Positions 38,778 to 47,975 are shown, numbered from the stretch's first letter. The stretch: DNA of 57,579 nucleotides from an uncultured Pseudogracilibacillus sp. (GCA_937974845.1 CALJVC010000027.1:1-57579), one strand, 5' to 3'. The notes: generated from the sequence alone by a model not told the origin. Made by a program: numbers and translations.

Positions 38778-40079
38778 TTATTTTGCCTCAACAGCCTTTG
38801 CTTGCTCCACTAAATAATCAATGGTGACTCTCATTTTTAAGTCGTTTTCTAAGATTTCTGTGTTACCGCCTAGCATGCTGATAATTTGTTCTTTTTCTAA
38901 CTTGTACATATCGGCAATTTTATCTAATTCTTCATCGATTGCTTCCTGTGTAACTTCTAAATTTTCCTCTTCAAAGATAGCTTCGAGCGTTAAGTTTGTT
39001 TTTACTCGTTTTTCTGCGTCTTCTTTCATTTGTTCCTTTAATTGCTCTTCCGTTTGACCACTAAATTGATAGTAGTTTTCTAAGGTCATACCTTGCATCT
39101 GCAAGTTTTGTTCAAACTCACGGAGCATATTATCGAGCTCGGTATTAATCATCGCTTCTGGAATATCAATCGTTGCATTTTCCGTTACTTTTTCAATGAT
39201 TGTTTCACGCTTTTTATTTTCAAAAGCAGTTTCTTTCTGATCAAGAAGTTCTTTTTCTTTCTTCTCCCGTAACTCTTCAAGGGTTTCTACTTCATCATCG
39301 ACATCTTTAGCAAATTCGTCGTCAAGCTCCGGTACTTCTTTCTCTTTGATTTCATGGATTTTCACTTTAAAGACCGCTTCTTTTCCTGCTAAGTCTTCTG
39401 CATGATATTCTTCAGGGAAAGTAACTTCCACATCTGTCTCGCTATCGGCTTCTTTTCCAATTAACTGATCTTCGAAACCTGGGATAAACTGGCCAGAACC
39501 AATTTCTAAGGAGTAGTTTTCACCTTTTCCACCTTCAAAGGGCTCGTCGCCGATAAACCCTTCAAAGTCGATAACGACCGTGTCTCCCTCTTCGACTGTT
39601 CCTTCTTCTTTTAATACGAGCTCTGCCTGACTTTCTTGTAAGCTCTTTAAGGCATTGTCTACTTCCTCTTCTGTTACTTCTACTTTTTCATCCTCGTATT
39701 CGATTCCTTTATATTCGCCAAGCTCTACTTCTGGTTTTACCGTTACTTCACAAACAAAAACTAAATCCTTGCCCTTTTCAATTTCTTCAATATCGATTTT
39801 AGGTTGATCTACTGGGAAAATATCCGTCTGTTCTACCGCTTCTGTATATGCATCAGGTAAAATAAAATCTACCGCATCTTGGTATAGGGCTTCAACCCCG
39901 AAACGGCTTTCGAAAATTTTCCGAGGAACTCTTCCCTTTCTAAAGCCTGGTATAGATACATCTTTAACTACTTTCTTAAAGGCTTGATCTAATGCTTCAT
40001 CGAAACGTTCTGCCGATACTGTAATCGTTAAAGTACCTTCATTTCCTTCTTGTTTTTCCCACTTTGCCGTAACCGACAT
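38778..40079 (-). CDS. tig: Trigger factor
   Basis: Ribosome-associated chaperone and peptidyl-prolyl isomerase. The 433-aa protein has the ribosome-binding signature FRKGRVPRKIFESRFG near residue 45, an FKBP-type PPIase domain (about 160-245: GDTVVIDFEGFIGDEPFEGG) and the C-terminal chaperone arms. The frame is open ten codons upstream, but the ATG at 40079 follows GGAGGTAAT and gives the usual MSVTAKWEK start. Confidence 0.97.
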   Translation of the reverse strand: MSVTAKWEKQEGNEGTLTITVSAERFDEALDQAFKKVVKDVSIPGFRKGRVPRKIFESRFGVEALYQDAVDFILPDAYTEAVEQTDIFPVDQPKIDIEEIEKGKDLVFVCEVTVKPEVELGEYKGIEYEDEKVEVTEEEVDNALKSLQESQAELVLKEEGTVEEGDTVVIDFEGFIGDEPFEGGKGENYSLEIGSGQFIPGFEDQLIGKEADSETDVEVTFPEEYHAEDLAGKEAVFKVKIHEIKEKEVPELDDEFAKDVDDEVETLEELREKKEKELLDQKETAFENKKRETIIEKVTENATIDIPEAMINTELDNMLREFEQNLQMQGMTLENYYQFSGQTEEQLKEQMKEDAEKRVKTNLTLEAIFEEENLEVTQEAIDEELDKIADMYKLEKEQIISMLGGNTEILENDLKMRVTIDYLVEQAKAVEAK

Positions 40080-40260
40080 GACTATTACCTCCAACTTCAT
40101 TAAATGCATTTATTTTCAAAGTATTAATTTATAGATTCATTTACTATGAGTTCGTTCGACTCGTTACGATATTTTCACACTATTAAGTCAACGAATCAAG
40201 ACAGATTTTCAACTTCTTTAGTATATCATATTCAAGAAACCTTTCAAACTATATCTATTA

Positions 40261-41226
40261 CTAGTTTAAGAATAGTTTGAAATATGCTTCGTTGCTTTTA
40301 ATAATTTCCTTTACTTTTTCTTCTAAAGTATTTGTTAGTTCTTTTGCTGATTCGGTTAAATGTTCTTCTGCGACAAATACTACTGCTTCAGACAAGAGAG
40401 AAGGCTTCCCTACCTCGTCTACAAAAGGATAAATATAAGCAATATAACGCTGTAACAATTCCACACTAAAAGCATAAAGGGTAGGATTTTGTTGCTCTAA
40501 ATTTTGAAGTAAATCTAAAGTAGCAAGATATATAGGAACTTCCTCCGGTCCTTTCATTTCTTTCAAGTTAACTTTATCCTTTTTACTAAACTTCTTTACC
40601 CACACCTCTTTGTTAATATTTGCTTCCTGAAGGCTTTCAAGGATCATCGTCTTCACAAATGGATTAACCGAACTCTCTAATAATATGTCTAGAAACACAT
40701 CCGGTGGACTTTGTCCTAACCTTTTCCATTGATGAAACCATTGCCATTGGGCTTCTTCGTTCCCAAGAAAGACAGCTTTTTCAAACTGGGTTAAGACCTT
40801 ATCTGCCTGCTCCTCTACTTCCTTTCTACTTGTTTCATACCAAAGATGAATCTCTTTCATTTCCTCTGAAGTGAGCGAAGCTTCATCTAAGGATTCGATA
40901 AAATCGAGTACTTCTACGTATCGTTCCTGATAAAAAAGACTTGCACCGTAGGCCAGAATAAGGAATGATTTTTGAGAAAAACTAGCATCCTTTCTTACTT
41001 CATCACAATAACTTTCAAGTTCATGCCACCGTTCTAATTGGTAAAGGGCTTGGACTTTTCCCTTAATTAAGGATGATAGGATTTCCGGGACTCTTACTTC
41101 TTCTAACCATTCCATTTGCCTAAGGGCCTCAGAAAATCTGCGGTGGTGTAGTAAGGATTCCACTTCCTCCATTCTTTTCAAAGCCTCTTTCTTCACATGC
41201 GGTAGATAGGTAAGCTTCCCTTTCAT
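40261..41226 (-). CDS. ysoA: TPR-like protein YsoA
   Basis: A 321-aa mostly helical protein with tetratricopeptide-like repeats (for example HRRFSEALRQMEWLEE and GKVQALYQLERWHELES, residues 28-75). The name rests on its place upstream of tig, as in B. subtilis, and on the repeat pattern. Its function is unknown. The ATG at 41226 has AAAGGT upstream; an in-frame TTG seven codons earlier has no ribosome site. Confidence 0.8.
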   Translation of the reverse strand: MKGKLTYLPHVKKEALKRMEEVESLLHHRRFSEALRQMEWLEEVRVPEILSSLIKGKVQALYQLERWHELESYCDEVRKDASFSQKSFLILAYGASLFYQERYVEVLDFIESLDEASLTSEEMKEIHLWYETSRKEVEEQADKVLTQFEKAVFLGNEEAQWQWFHQWKRLGQSPPDVFLDILLESSVNPFVKTMILESLQEANINKEVWVKKFSKKDKVNLKEMKGPEEVPIYLATLDLLQNLEQQNPTLYAFSVELLQRYIAYIYPFVDEVGKPSLLSEAVVFVAEEHLTESAKELTNTLEEKVKEIIKSNEAYFKLFLN

Positions 41227-41564
41227 TGTATAACGACCTTTCTGCAAAATATACGTTCGTAAGAAAAGTTAGTATAAAACCGAGCCTTGGTAAGAAATTA
41301 TGAACTGCTAATAACCTTTTGCTATCCCTGACATATACTTAGTACTAAATAATCGCTCCCTGGTTAACGTACTTTTAAGTATCGTTCCTTCGGAGCTTGT
41401 CTTATTGCAAAGTTGACGCTTAGAGTTACTGTTAATTTACCATATTTTCCGACAAACAGCTATCTCTAAGCCAAAGTAAAATAAAAAAAGTGCCAAGGCA
41501 ACATTAGCTTTCTTTCGGCATAAACTAGCATTACACCTCTATAGATGAAGGAGGATAAAAATAA
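41227..41564. other. Divergent intergenic region ysoA / prkA operon
   Basis: About 338 bp without an ORF. The right end carries the sigma-E-like promoter of prkA (41498-41526). The rest presumably holds the ysoA promoter; nothing else stands out. Confidence 0.5.
41498..41526 (+). promoter_or_regulatory. Sigma-E-like promoter of the prkA-yhbH-spoVR operon
   Basis: GCAACATT (41498-41505), 13 bp, CATAAACT (41519-41526). Against the sigma-E consensus GTMATATT-N13/14-CATACAMT this is 6 of 8 and 7 of 8 matches. It lies 38 bp before the prkA start. spoVR and prkA belong to the mother-cell programme in B. subtilis, which supports it. Confidence 0.55.
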
Positions 41565-43460
41565 ATGAATATGTTGTCAAAACTACAAGCATATCGAGAA
41601 GAGGAAGAAAAGTTAAAATGGGAGGGGACCTTTATTGAATATTTAGAATTACTTAAAGAGCGTCCCTATCTTGCTCAGTCGGCCCATTCCCGTTTGTATC
41701 ATATGATTGCTCAGGCAGGAATAGAAGAAGAAAAAGGAAGAAAGAAGTATAATTTTTTCTCCGAGGAATTATTTGGACTCGAAGAAACTTTAGAGAAGCT
41801 CGTAGAGGAATATTTCCATCCAGCAGCGAAAAACCTCGATGTTAAAAAACGAATCTTACTTTTAATGGGACCGGTCGGCGGAGGTAAATCGACGATTGTT
41901 ACCCTTTTAAAACAAGGTTTGGAAGCCTTTACAAAAACAGAAGAAGGTGCCGTCTTTGCAATTAAGGGATGTCCGATGCATGAGGATCCACTCCATTTGA
42001 TTCCCCCTTCTTTACGTGACGATTTCTACAAAGAATATGGCATACGAATCCATGGCAACCTTTCACCACTAAACACTTTGCGTTTAGAAAAAGAATATCA
42101 TGGCCGAATCGAAGATGTCATGGTTGAAAGAATTTTCTTTTCTGAAAATAAACGAGTAGGTATTGGTACCTTCAGTCCTTCCGATCCTAAATCACAAGAT
42201 ATTGCTGATTTAACAGGTAGCATCGATTTTTCTACAATTGCAAAATACGGTTCTGAATCAGATCCCCGGGCCTATCGCTTTGACGGAGAATTAAACAAAG
42301 CGAATCGTGGCCTAATGGAATTTCAAGAAATGCTAAAAAGTGATGAGAAATTTTTATGGCACTTACTTTCCTTAACGGAGGAAGGGAACTTTAAAGCCGG
42401 GAGGTTCGCCCTAATCAGTGCCGACCCTGTAATCATTGCCCATACGAACGAAGCAGAGTTTCGTAGTTTTATTAGCAATAAGAAAAATGAAGCCCTTCAC
42501 TCCCGTATGATTGTCATGCCGATCCCCTATAACTTACGGGTTAGTGAAGAGGAAAAAATTTATAAAAAAATGATCGCAAAAAGTGATTTAAAAGACGTCC
42601 ATATTGCTCCCCATACTTTACGAATTGCAGCGATTTTCTCTATTTTAACCCGATTAAAACAGTCCAAAAAACAGCGGATCGACCTCGTCACAAAAATGTA
42701 TCTGTACGACGACCAACCCGTAGATATTAATGAACAAATTAATGTACGGGAGCTTAAGGAAGAGTTTCCCGACGAAGGCTTAAGTGGTATCGATCCCCGT
42801 TATGTAATCAATCGTATCTCTTCATCCCTCCTGCGCAAAAAAGTTAACTCAATCAATGCGCTAGATGTTTTACGCTCTTTAAAAGATGGATTGAACCAGC
42901 ACCCTTCCATCACCGAAGAAGATAAGGAAAAATATTTACAATACATCGCACTGGCTAGAGAAGAGTACGATAAAATTGCTAAAAAAGAGGTGCAAAAAGC
43001 CTTCATATACTCTTATGAAGAATCGGCTAAAAACTTAATGAACAATTACTTAGACCATGTAGAAGCCTATTGCAATAATCATAAGCTTCGGGATCCTTTA
43101 ACCGATGAAGAAATCCAGCCAAATGAAAAACTTATGCGATCCATTGAGGAACAGATTGGCATTTCAGAAAATGCAAAAAAAGCCTTTCGGGAAGAAATTT
43201 TAATTAGGATTTCTATGTATGCTAGAAAAGGAAAAACCTTCGATTACCATTCCCATCAACAGCTTCGAGAAGCCATACAGAAAAAATTGTTTGCCGATTT
43301 AAAAGATGTCGTAAAAATAACGACCACGGCTAAAACACCAGATGAAACCCAATTGAAAAAAATTAACGAAGTCATCGCCCGCTTAATTGACGAACATGGT
43401 TACAACTCTATTTCTGCTAATGAATTGCTTCAATATGTCGGCAGTCTCCTCAGTCGCTAA
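41565..43460 (+). CDS. prkA: PrkA AAA+ protein (YeaG family)
   Basis: A 631-aa protein, the same length as B. subtilis PrkA. It has the N-terminal PrkA AAA domain with Walker A GPVGGGKSTIVTLL near residue 105 and a C-terminal kinase-like domain. First described as a serine kinase, PrkA has more recently been described as an AAA+ protease in B. subtilis; both roles connect to sporulation and stationary phase. Start at the ATG behind GAAGGAGG. It is followed by yhbH after 33 bp and spoVR, the Gram-positive version of the yeaG-yeaH-ycgB operon. Confidence 0.95.
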   Translation: MNMLSKLQAYREEEEKLKWEGTFIEYLELLKERPYLAQSAHSRLYHMIAQAGIEEEKGRKKYNFFSEELFGLEETLEKLVEEYFHPAAKNLDVKKRILLLMGPVGGGKSTIVTLLKQGLEAFTKTEEGAVFAIKGCPMHEDPLHLIPPSLRDDFYKEYGIRIHGNLSPLNTLRLEKEYHGRIEDVMVERIFFSENKRVGIGTFSPSDPKSQDIADLTGSIDFSTIAKYGSESDPRAYRFDGELNKANRGLMEFQEMLKSDEKFLWHLLSLTEEGNFKAGRFALISADPVIIAHTNEAEFRSFISNKKNEALHSRMIVMPIPYNLRVSEEEKIYKKMIAKSDLKDVHIAPHTLRIAAIFSILTRLKQSKKQRIDLVTKMYLYDDQPVDINEQINVRELKEEFPDEGLSGIDPRYVINRISSSLLRKKVNSINALDVLRSLKDGLNQHPSITEEDKEKYLQYIALAREEYDKIAKKEVQKAFIYSYEESAKNLMNNYLDHVEAYCNNHKLRDPLTDEEIQPNEKLMRSIEEQIGISENAKKAFREEILIRISMYARKGKTFDYHSHQQLREAIQKKLFADLKDVVKITTTAKTPDETQLKKINEVIARLIDEHGYNSISANELLQYVGSLLSR

Positions 43461-43493
43461 AGGTGAGCATTCCTTTATGAAGGAGGGATTACA

Positions 43494-44621
43494 ATAAATT
43501 ATCTAATTTCTAAACACGATTGGTCACTCCACCGAAAGGGTGAAATCGATCAAAAAAGGCATGACGAAAAAGTAAAAGAGGCTATTCGTAATCAATTACC
43601 GGAAATCATTAGCGAGGAAAACATTGTAACATCCGATGGCGAAAAAACTGTCCGAATTCCTATCCGTTCTTTAAATGAATATAAATTACGTTACCAACAT
43701 GACCGACAAGTAGGAACGGGTAACGGAAAAAGCCAAGTCGGCGATATTCTCGGAAGGTCCTTCGATCAAGACGGTAATCAAAGAAAAGGAGAGGGAACAG
43801 AAGCCGGAGATCAGCCTGGGCTCGATTACTACGAAACAGAAGTAGAAATTAGCGATATCGAGGAAGTCCTATTTGAACAGTTAGCTTTACCAAATTTAAA
43901 AGAAAAAGATGCAAAACAAATGACCGTAACCAATATTCAATTTAATGATGTCCGTAAACAAGGTTTAACCGGAAATATCGATAAAAAACGAACCATTTTA
44001 GAAGCCCTAAAAAGAAATTTAAGTCAAGGAAAAGAACGTATTGAAAATTTTATTGACGATGACCTACGTTTTAAAACTTGGAACGAAGTCGATGAGCCGG
44101 AATCTAGTGCCGTCGTCCTCGCTATGATGGATACAAGTGGTTCAATGGGGCGTCAGGAAAAAATGATGTCGAGAAGTTTTTTCTTTTGGCTTACTAAATT
44201 TTTAAATAGTCAATACGAACATGTTGAAATTTGTTATATCGCCCATCACACAAAGGCACAAGTTGTATCAGAGGAAGAGTTTTTTTCAAAGGGAGAAAGC
44301 GGTGGAACGATTTGTTCTTCAGCCTACGAAAAAGCCCTTGAATTAATCGAGCAAAAATATTCTCCTAACCTCTACAACATATACCCTTTTCACTTTTCCG
44401 ACGGTGATAATCTTTCAACCGATAACAAAAAATGCGTAAAACTCGTCCATCAATTAATGGAAGTCTCTAATATATTTGGCTATGGTGAAGTAAATATGTA
44501 TCGAAAATATTCAACTTTAATGAGCGCCTATAAAAAAATTGAACACGAAAAATTTCGACATTATATCTTACGAGGGAAGGAAGACATCTACCATGCGCTA
44601 AAGCGTTTCTTAAAACCTTAG
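43494..44621 (+). CDS. yhbH: YhbH (YeaH/DUF444) sporulation protein with apparent AUA start
   Basis: VWA-domain protein of the YeaH family, linked to sporulation. The 375-aa reading contains the N-terminal ISKHDWSLHRKGEID, IPIRSLNEYKLRY and GNIDKKRTILEA segments of Bacillus YhbH. The metal-binding DTSGSMG (VWA MIDAS) and GGTICSSAYEKALELIE follow. There is no in-frame ATG, GTG or TTG between the stop after prkA and codon 143 (ATG at 43920), although the homologous N-terminal part is fully open. The Shine-Dalgarno AAGGAGGG (43480-43487) stands six bases before ATA at 43494, where a relative would have ATG (MNYLISKHDW). I infer an ATG-to-ATA change with initiation at AUA; a sequence error is the alternative. 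Confidence 0.85.
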   Translation: MNYLISKHDWSLHRKGEIDQKRHDEKVKEAIRNQLPEIISEENIVTSDGEKTVRIPIRSLNEYKLRYQHDRQVGTGNGKSQVGDILGRSFDQDGNQRKGEGTEAGDQPGLDYYETEVEISDIEEVLFEQLALPNLKEKDAKQMTVTNIQFNDVRKQGLTGNIDKKRTILEALKRNLSQGKERIENFIDDDLRFKTWNEVDEPESSAVVLAMMDTSGSMGRQEKMMSRSFFFWLTKFLNSQYEHVEICYIAHHTKAQVVSEEEFFSKGESGGTICSSAYEKALELIEQKYSPNLYNIYPFHFSDGDNLSTDNKKCVKLVHQLMEVSNIFGYGEVNMYRKYSTLMSAYKKIEHEKFRHYILRGKEDIYHALKRFLKP

Positions 44622-44643
44622 TTTAAAAGGTGGTGATTTCACA

Positions 44644-46035
44644 TTGACCGATCTAAAAGAATTGGAAAAGGCCATCGATGATATTACCGAAATCGCCAAA
44701 CAGTTCGGTCTAGATTTTTTTCCTATGAGATATGAAATTTGTCCTGCTGATATCCTATACCAGTTTGGTGCTTACGGTATGCCTACCCGCTTTCATCATT
44801 GGAGCTTTGGAAAGCAATTTTATAAAATGAAATTACACTACGACCTCGGGTTAAGCCAAATTTATGAACTCGTGATTAATTCTAACCCTTGCTACGCTTT
44901 TTTGCTCGATACGAATACATTAATCCAAAATAAACTTATCGTCGCCCACGTTCTAGCCCATAGTGATTTCTTTAAAAACAACTATTACTTTCAACATACC
45001 CGCCGAGACATGGTCGACAGTATGGCAGCTACAGCTGAGCGTATTCGTTTTTATGAATCTCGCTATGGAAAAGAAACAGTAGAAAGCTTCCTCGATGCCA
45101 TCCTAGCAATACAGGAACATATCGATCCACATGTCCGCATAATGGGAAAACAAAAAGAAAATAACAACCTAGAAAATCCTCCTCTTCCCTATGCCGATCT
45201 CCATCCAAAAAGAAAGAGTGAAGAAGCAACAGATAAACCCTTTCCTGAACACCCTGAAAAAGACCTGCTACTTTTCCTTCAAGAACATAGCCCTATTTTG
45301 CATGATTGGCAACGGGATATATTAACGATGATTCGAGAAGAAATGTACTATTTTTGGCCTCAATTGGAAACAAAAATTATGAACGAAGGTTGGGCAACAT
45401 ATTGGCATCAACGTATTATGCGTGAGCTCGATTTGCAAGAAGATGAATTAATAGAATATGCTAAGCTAAACGCAGCGGTCGTGCAAACCTCTCCTCGCTC
45501 CCTCAATCCTTACTATCTCGGGTGGAAATTGTTTGAACATATCGAAGAAACCTATAACCATCCGGCAAAGGGGCAAAAAGCTAGTCCTCAAGATCAAGGT
45601 CGGGAAAAAATCTTTGAAGTAAGGAAGATGGACAACGATACATCTTTTATAAGAAATTATTTGACGAAGGACTTTGTAGAAAAAGAAGATATGTTTGTGT
45701 ATGAGAAGAAGGAGAACGTATACCAGATTACGCACAAAGATTATGAAGCTGTACGTTCTCAATTACTACTAAGTCGAACAAACGGTGGTTTCCCTTACGT
45801 CGTTGTAAAGGATGGGAATTATAAACAAAATGGAGAGTTGTATTTGTTACATCGTTTCGAAGGAATTGAACTTGATTTAGACCATCTTGAACACGTATTA
45901 CAATATTTATTTCAACTTTGGGGAAAGACTGTCCATTTACAAACAAAAGTTAAGGGAAAGAAAATGCTCTATTCATACAACGGAGTGAAGCATTACCAAA
46001 GGGAACTTTTTCGTAAGAACGATTTCTATTCCTAA
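44644..46035 (+). CDS. spoVR: Stage V sporulation protein SpoVR (YcgB family)
   Basis: Protein needed for normal spore cortex formation in B. subtilis; its biochemical function is unknown. The 463-aa protein has FYPMRYEICPADILYQFGAYG-like residues 20-40 (FFPMRYEICPADILYQFGAY here), INSNPCYAFLLD, AHVLAHSDFFKNN and NEGWATYWHQRIM. These His/Glu-rich motifs look metal-binding. The start codon is TTG behind GGTGGTG, 22 bp after yhbH. Last gene of the operon before the terminator at 46049. Confidence 0.95.
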   Translation: MTDLKELEKAIDDITEIAKQFGLDFFPMRYEICPADILYQFGAYGMPTRFHHWSFGKQFYKMKLHYDLGLSQIYELVINSNPCYAFLLDTNTLIQNKLIVAHVLAHSDFFKNNYYFQHTRRDMVDSMAATAERIRFYESRYGKETVESFLDAILAIQEHIDPHVRIMGKQKENNNLENPPLPYADLHPKRKSEEATDKPFPEHPEKDLLLFLQEHSPILHDWQRDILTMIREEMYYFWPQLETKIMNEGWATYWHQRIMRELDLQEDELIEYAKLNAAVVQTSPRSLNPYYLGWKLFEHIEETYNHPAKGQKASPQDQGREKIFEVRKMDNDTSFIRNYLTKDFVEKEDMFVYEKKENVYQITHKDYEAVRSQLLLSRTNGGFPYVVVKDGNYKQNGELYLLHRFEGIELDLDHLEHVLQYLFQLWGKTVHLQTKVKGKKMLYSYNGVKHYQRELFRKNDFYS

Positions 46036-46048
46036 AGAAAGGTACGAC

Positions 46049-46080
46049 AAAGGGACTAAGCAAAGAAGCTTAGTCCCTTT
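46049..46080. terminator. Terminator between spoVR and the Cys-rich gene
   Basis: A perfect 13-bp stem AAAGGGACTAAGC/GCTTAGTCCCTTT between the convergent ends of spoVR and the 86-aa gene. The T-run is short. Confidence 0.85.
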
Positions 46081-46099
46081 AATTATCTCATCGAAACTT

Positions 46100-46360
46100 T
46101 TACCAATACCTTGAATAGGAAGGATGATTTTGCTTTCGGCAGTAATAACATTGGCAACCAGTATGATGGTGTTCATAAGGACGTTGGTGGTAGGAAGGAT
46201 GAGATCCTTTACAAGTACAAGAACACCTGTGGCATGAACAACGGCAAGGCCTTCGTTTAGGATACGGGTAGGAACAAGTAGGTTTTTTCCTAGATGCTCT
46301 CAATTGTTCAATAGACTCTTGGCAGCCACATAAACGTCGCTGAGGACGGGAACGATACAT
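46100..46360 (-). CDS. Cys/His/Tyr/Pro-rich small protein, candidate spore-coat protein
   Basis: An 86-aa protein I do not recognise from any family. The C-terminal two thirds are dominated by Cys, His, Tyr, Pro and Arg: for example RRPCRCSCHRCSCTCKG and HHHTGCQCYYCRKQ, with at least eleven Cys overall. There is no signal peptide or membrane segment. The gene looks real: AAAAGGAGGAG precedes the ATG at a good distance, the sigma-K-type promoter at 46391-46418 lies just upstream and a shared terminator follows. Composition and promoter fit the small cross-linked or metal-binding spore-coat proteins made late in the mother cell. Next to spoVR this makes a sporulation role likely, but it is inference. 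Confidence 0.75.
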   Translation of the reverse strand: MYRSRPQRRLCGCQESIEQLRASRKKPTCSYPYPKRRPCRCSCHRCSCTCKGSHPSYHQRPYEHHHTGCQCYYCRKQNHPSYSRYW

Positions 46361-46390
46361 CTTTCACTCCTCCTTTTGTTAGCCTTACTT

Positions 46391-46418
46391 TAATCTATGA
46401 TGGTGGAGTGATAAACGT
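46391..46418 (-). promoter_or_regulatory. Sigma-K-like promoter of the Cys-rich gene
   Basis: Read on the minus strand: AC (46417-46418), 17 bp, CATAGATTA (46391-46399). This fits the sigma-K pattern AC-N17-CATANNNTA at every fixed position. It lies 31 bp upstream of the start codon. Confidence 0.6.
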
Positions 46419-46472
46419 ATAGTCATGTCATACGGTTAATAAGCCTAAATCCTTCCCTTCAAGGTCTAGAGC

Positions 46473-47228
46473 TTAACGGTACAAGCCGGTGATAAATTGT
46501 TTTGTTCTCTCAACCGTAGAATGAACTAGAACCTCTTCCGGAGGACCTTCCTCTACGATTTTTCCTTGATCCATAAATATAACTTTGTTCGCTACTTGTT
46601 TGGCAAAATCCATCTCATGTGTCACGACCATCATCGTCATATTTTCTTCCGCTAATTCACGGATTACCTTCAGCACTTCCCCCGTTAACTCTGGATCAAG
46701 CGCAGAAGTCGGTTCGTCAAAAAGTAAAATATCCGGCTGTAACATCAAAGCCCTAGCAATAGCAACACGCTGTTTTTGTCCACCGGAAAGCTGGCTTGGA
46801 TAATGGTTAATTTTATCGAGTAAACCAACCTTTTGTAACAGGGATTCGGTTCTTTCTTGCAAAGCCTCTTTCGAAAGATTTTGCGTTAATCGTGGAGCTA
46901 ACTGCAAATTATTCTTCACTGTTAAATGAGGAAATAAATTAAAATGTTGAAACACCATTCCCATCCGATTTGTAATATCACGTACACTTTTTACTGAAGG
47001 GTACTTACCGTCACGAACTAAATATTCCCCATTAATTCGAATCGAGCCACCATCTGCTTCTTCTAAATTAATCAAACAGCGTAACATCGTGCTCTTTCCC
47101 GAACCTGAAGGACCGATTACAGCGACGACGTCATTTTTCTCAACTTGAAAACTTATATCCTTTAATACGTCGAGGGTATCGAAAGATTTTTTTAATTGGT
47201 TTACTTCTATAATCGACAAGGGTTTCAT
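46473..47228 (-). CDS. Polar amino-acid ABC transporter, ATP-binding protein
   Basis: ATPase of an amino-acid uptake ABC system (GlnQ/ArtM/TcyN type). The 251-aa protein has Walker A GPSGSGKSTMLRC near residue 39, the Q-loop MVFQHFNLFPH typical of amino-acid importers, the signature LSGGQKQRVAIARAL and Walker B ILLFDEPTSALD. The ATG at 47228 is very close to its AGGAAAGG sequence; a TTG three codons in is an alternative start with better spacing. Last gene of the importer operon. Substrate not assignable. Confidence 0.93.
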   Translation of the reverse strand: MKPLSIIEVNQLKKSFDTLDVLKDISFQVEKNDVVAVIGPSGSGKSTMLRCLINLEEADGGSIRINGEYLVRDGKYPSVKSVRDITNRMGMVFQHFNLFPHLTVKNNLQLAPRLTQNLSKEALQERTESLLQKVGLLDKINHYPSQLSGGQKQRVAIARALMLQPDILLFDEPTSALDPELTGEVLKVIRELAEENMTMMVVTHEMDFAKQVANKVIFMDQGKIVEEGPPEEVLVHSTVERTKQFITGLYR

Positions 47229-47240
47229 CCTTTCCTAAGC

Positions 47241-47900
47241 TTACTCGTAGTTGAATCGTTTTTCTAAAAACTTAAAGAATAAAGTTAAACCAAGGGTCAT
47301 CAATAAATAAATAATCGCTGCAATAAAAAAAGGAATAATTGTAAAATCTCGGTTTACTGCTGTCTGAGCATAATGTAACAATTCCGGAACTGCTACGGCA
47401 TATAAAAGCGCCGTATCCTTCACCAACGTAATCGATTCATTCGCCACCGGCGGTAAAACCGTCCGAATCATTTGTGGTAATATGATTCGAACCATCGTTT
47501 GGAAACGATTAAGCCCAAGGACTTGAGCAGCTTCGTACTGACCTTTATCTATCGCCAACAGTCCACCGCGGAAAATCTCAGCAAAATAAGCAGTATAATT
47601 TAAAATAAAAGCTAAAGTTGCCGCCACAAATCGATCTAGTACTAAATATTCTCCGACAATCGGAAGGAGCGGTAAACCAAAGACGAAAAAGAGAAGTTGT
47701 AATAAAAGCGGTGTACCGCGCATTAAATATATGAAGACCTGGGCTAAGAGCGATAGGAGCTTCCAACGACTTCGAACCATCAATGTAACGATAAACCCTA
47801 GAGGAATCGATGTAATGATGGCTATGACAAAAAGTAAAACCGTCACCTTTGCTCCCTCTAAGATTGGTTTAGAAATCGAAATAATATAATCTAATTCCAA
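47241..47900 (-). CDS. Polar amino-acid ABC transporter, permease
   Basis: A 219-aa membrane permease of the HisM/GlnP type with about five helices. The family motif YTAYFAEIFRGGLLAIDKGQYEAAQVLGLN (its core AEIFRGG and GQYEAAQ) couples to the ATPase. The start codon is TTG behind GGGGAGAAGG. It lies between the binding protein and the ATPase; the gap to the binding-protein gene contains a hairpin that probably lowers expression. Confidence 0.93.
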   Translation of the reverse strand: MELDYIISISKPILEGAKVTVLLFVIAIITSIPLGFIVTLMVRSRWKLLSLLAQVFIYLMRGTPLLLQLLFFVFGLPLLPIVGEYLVLDRFVAATLAFILNYTAYFAEIFRGGLLAIDKGQYEAAQVLGLNRFQTMVRIILPQMIRTVLPPVANESITLVKDTALLYAVAVPELLHYAQTAVNRDFTIIPFFIAAIIYLLMTLGLTLFFKFLEKRFNYE

Positions 47901-47949
47901 GGAACCCTTCTCCCCTTTTTACGATGTAATTGCACATTGTCACGGAAAA

Positions 47950-47975
47950 AGACGGACCGAGTAAATCGTCCGTCT
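47950..47975 (-). terminator. Intra-operon terminator/attenuator after the binding-protein gene
   Basis: AGACGGAC and GTCCGTCT form a perfect 8-bp stem, followed by TTTTTCC on the minus strand. It lies between the binding-protein and permease genes, probably giving more binding protein than membrane parts. Confidence 0.75.

Noticed and set aside
43920..44621. A 233-aa protein starting at the first canonical ATG of the yhbH frame
   Set aside because: Conserved YhbH sequence continues upstream to 43494 without a stop, and there is no Shine-Dalgarno sequence before 43920.
45029..46176. Minus-strand frames opposite spoVR
   Set aside because: No ribosome sites, and hydrophobic or low-complexity content that mirrors the spoVR coding strand.
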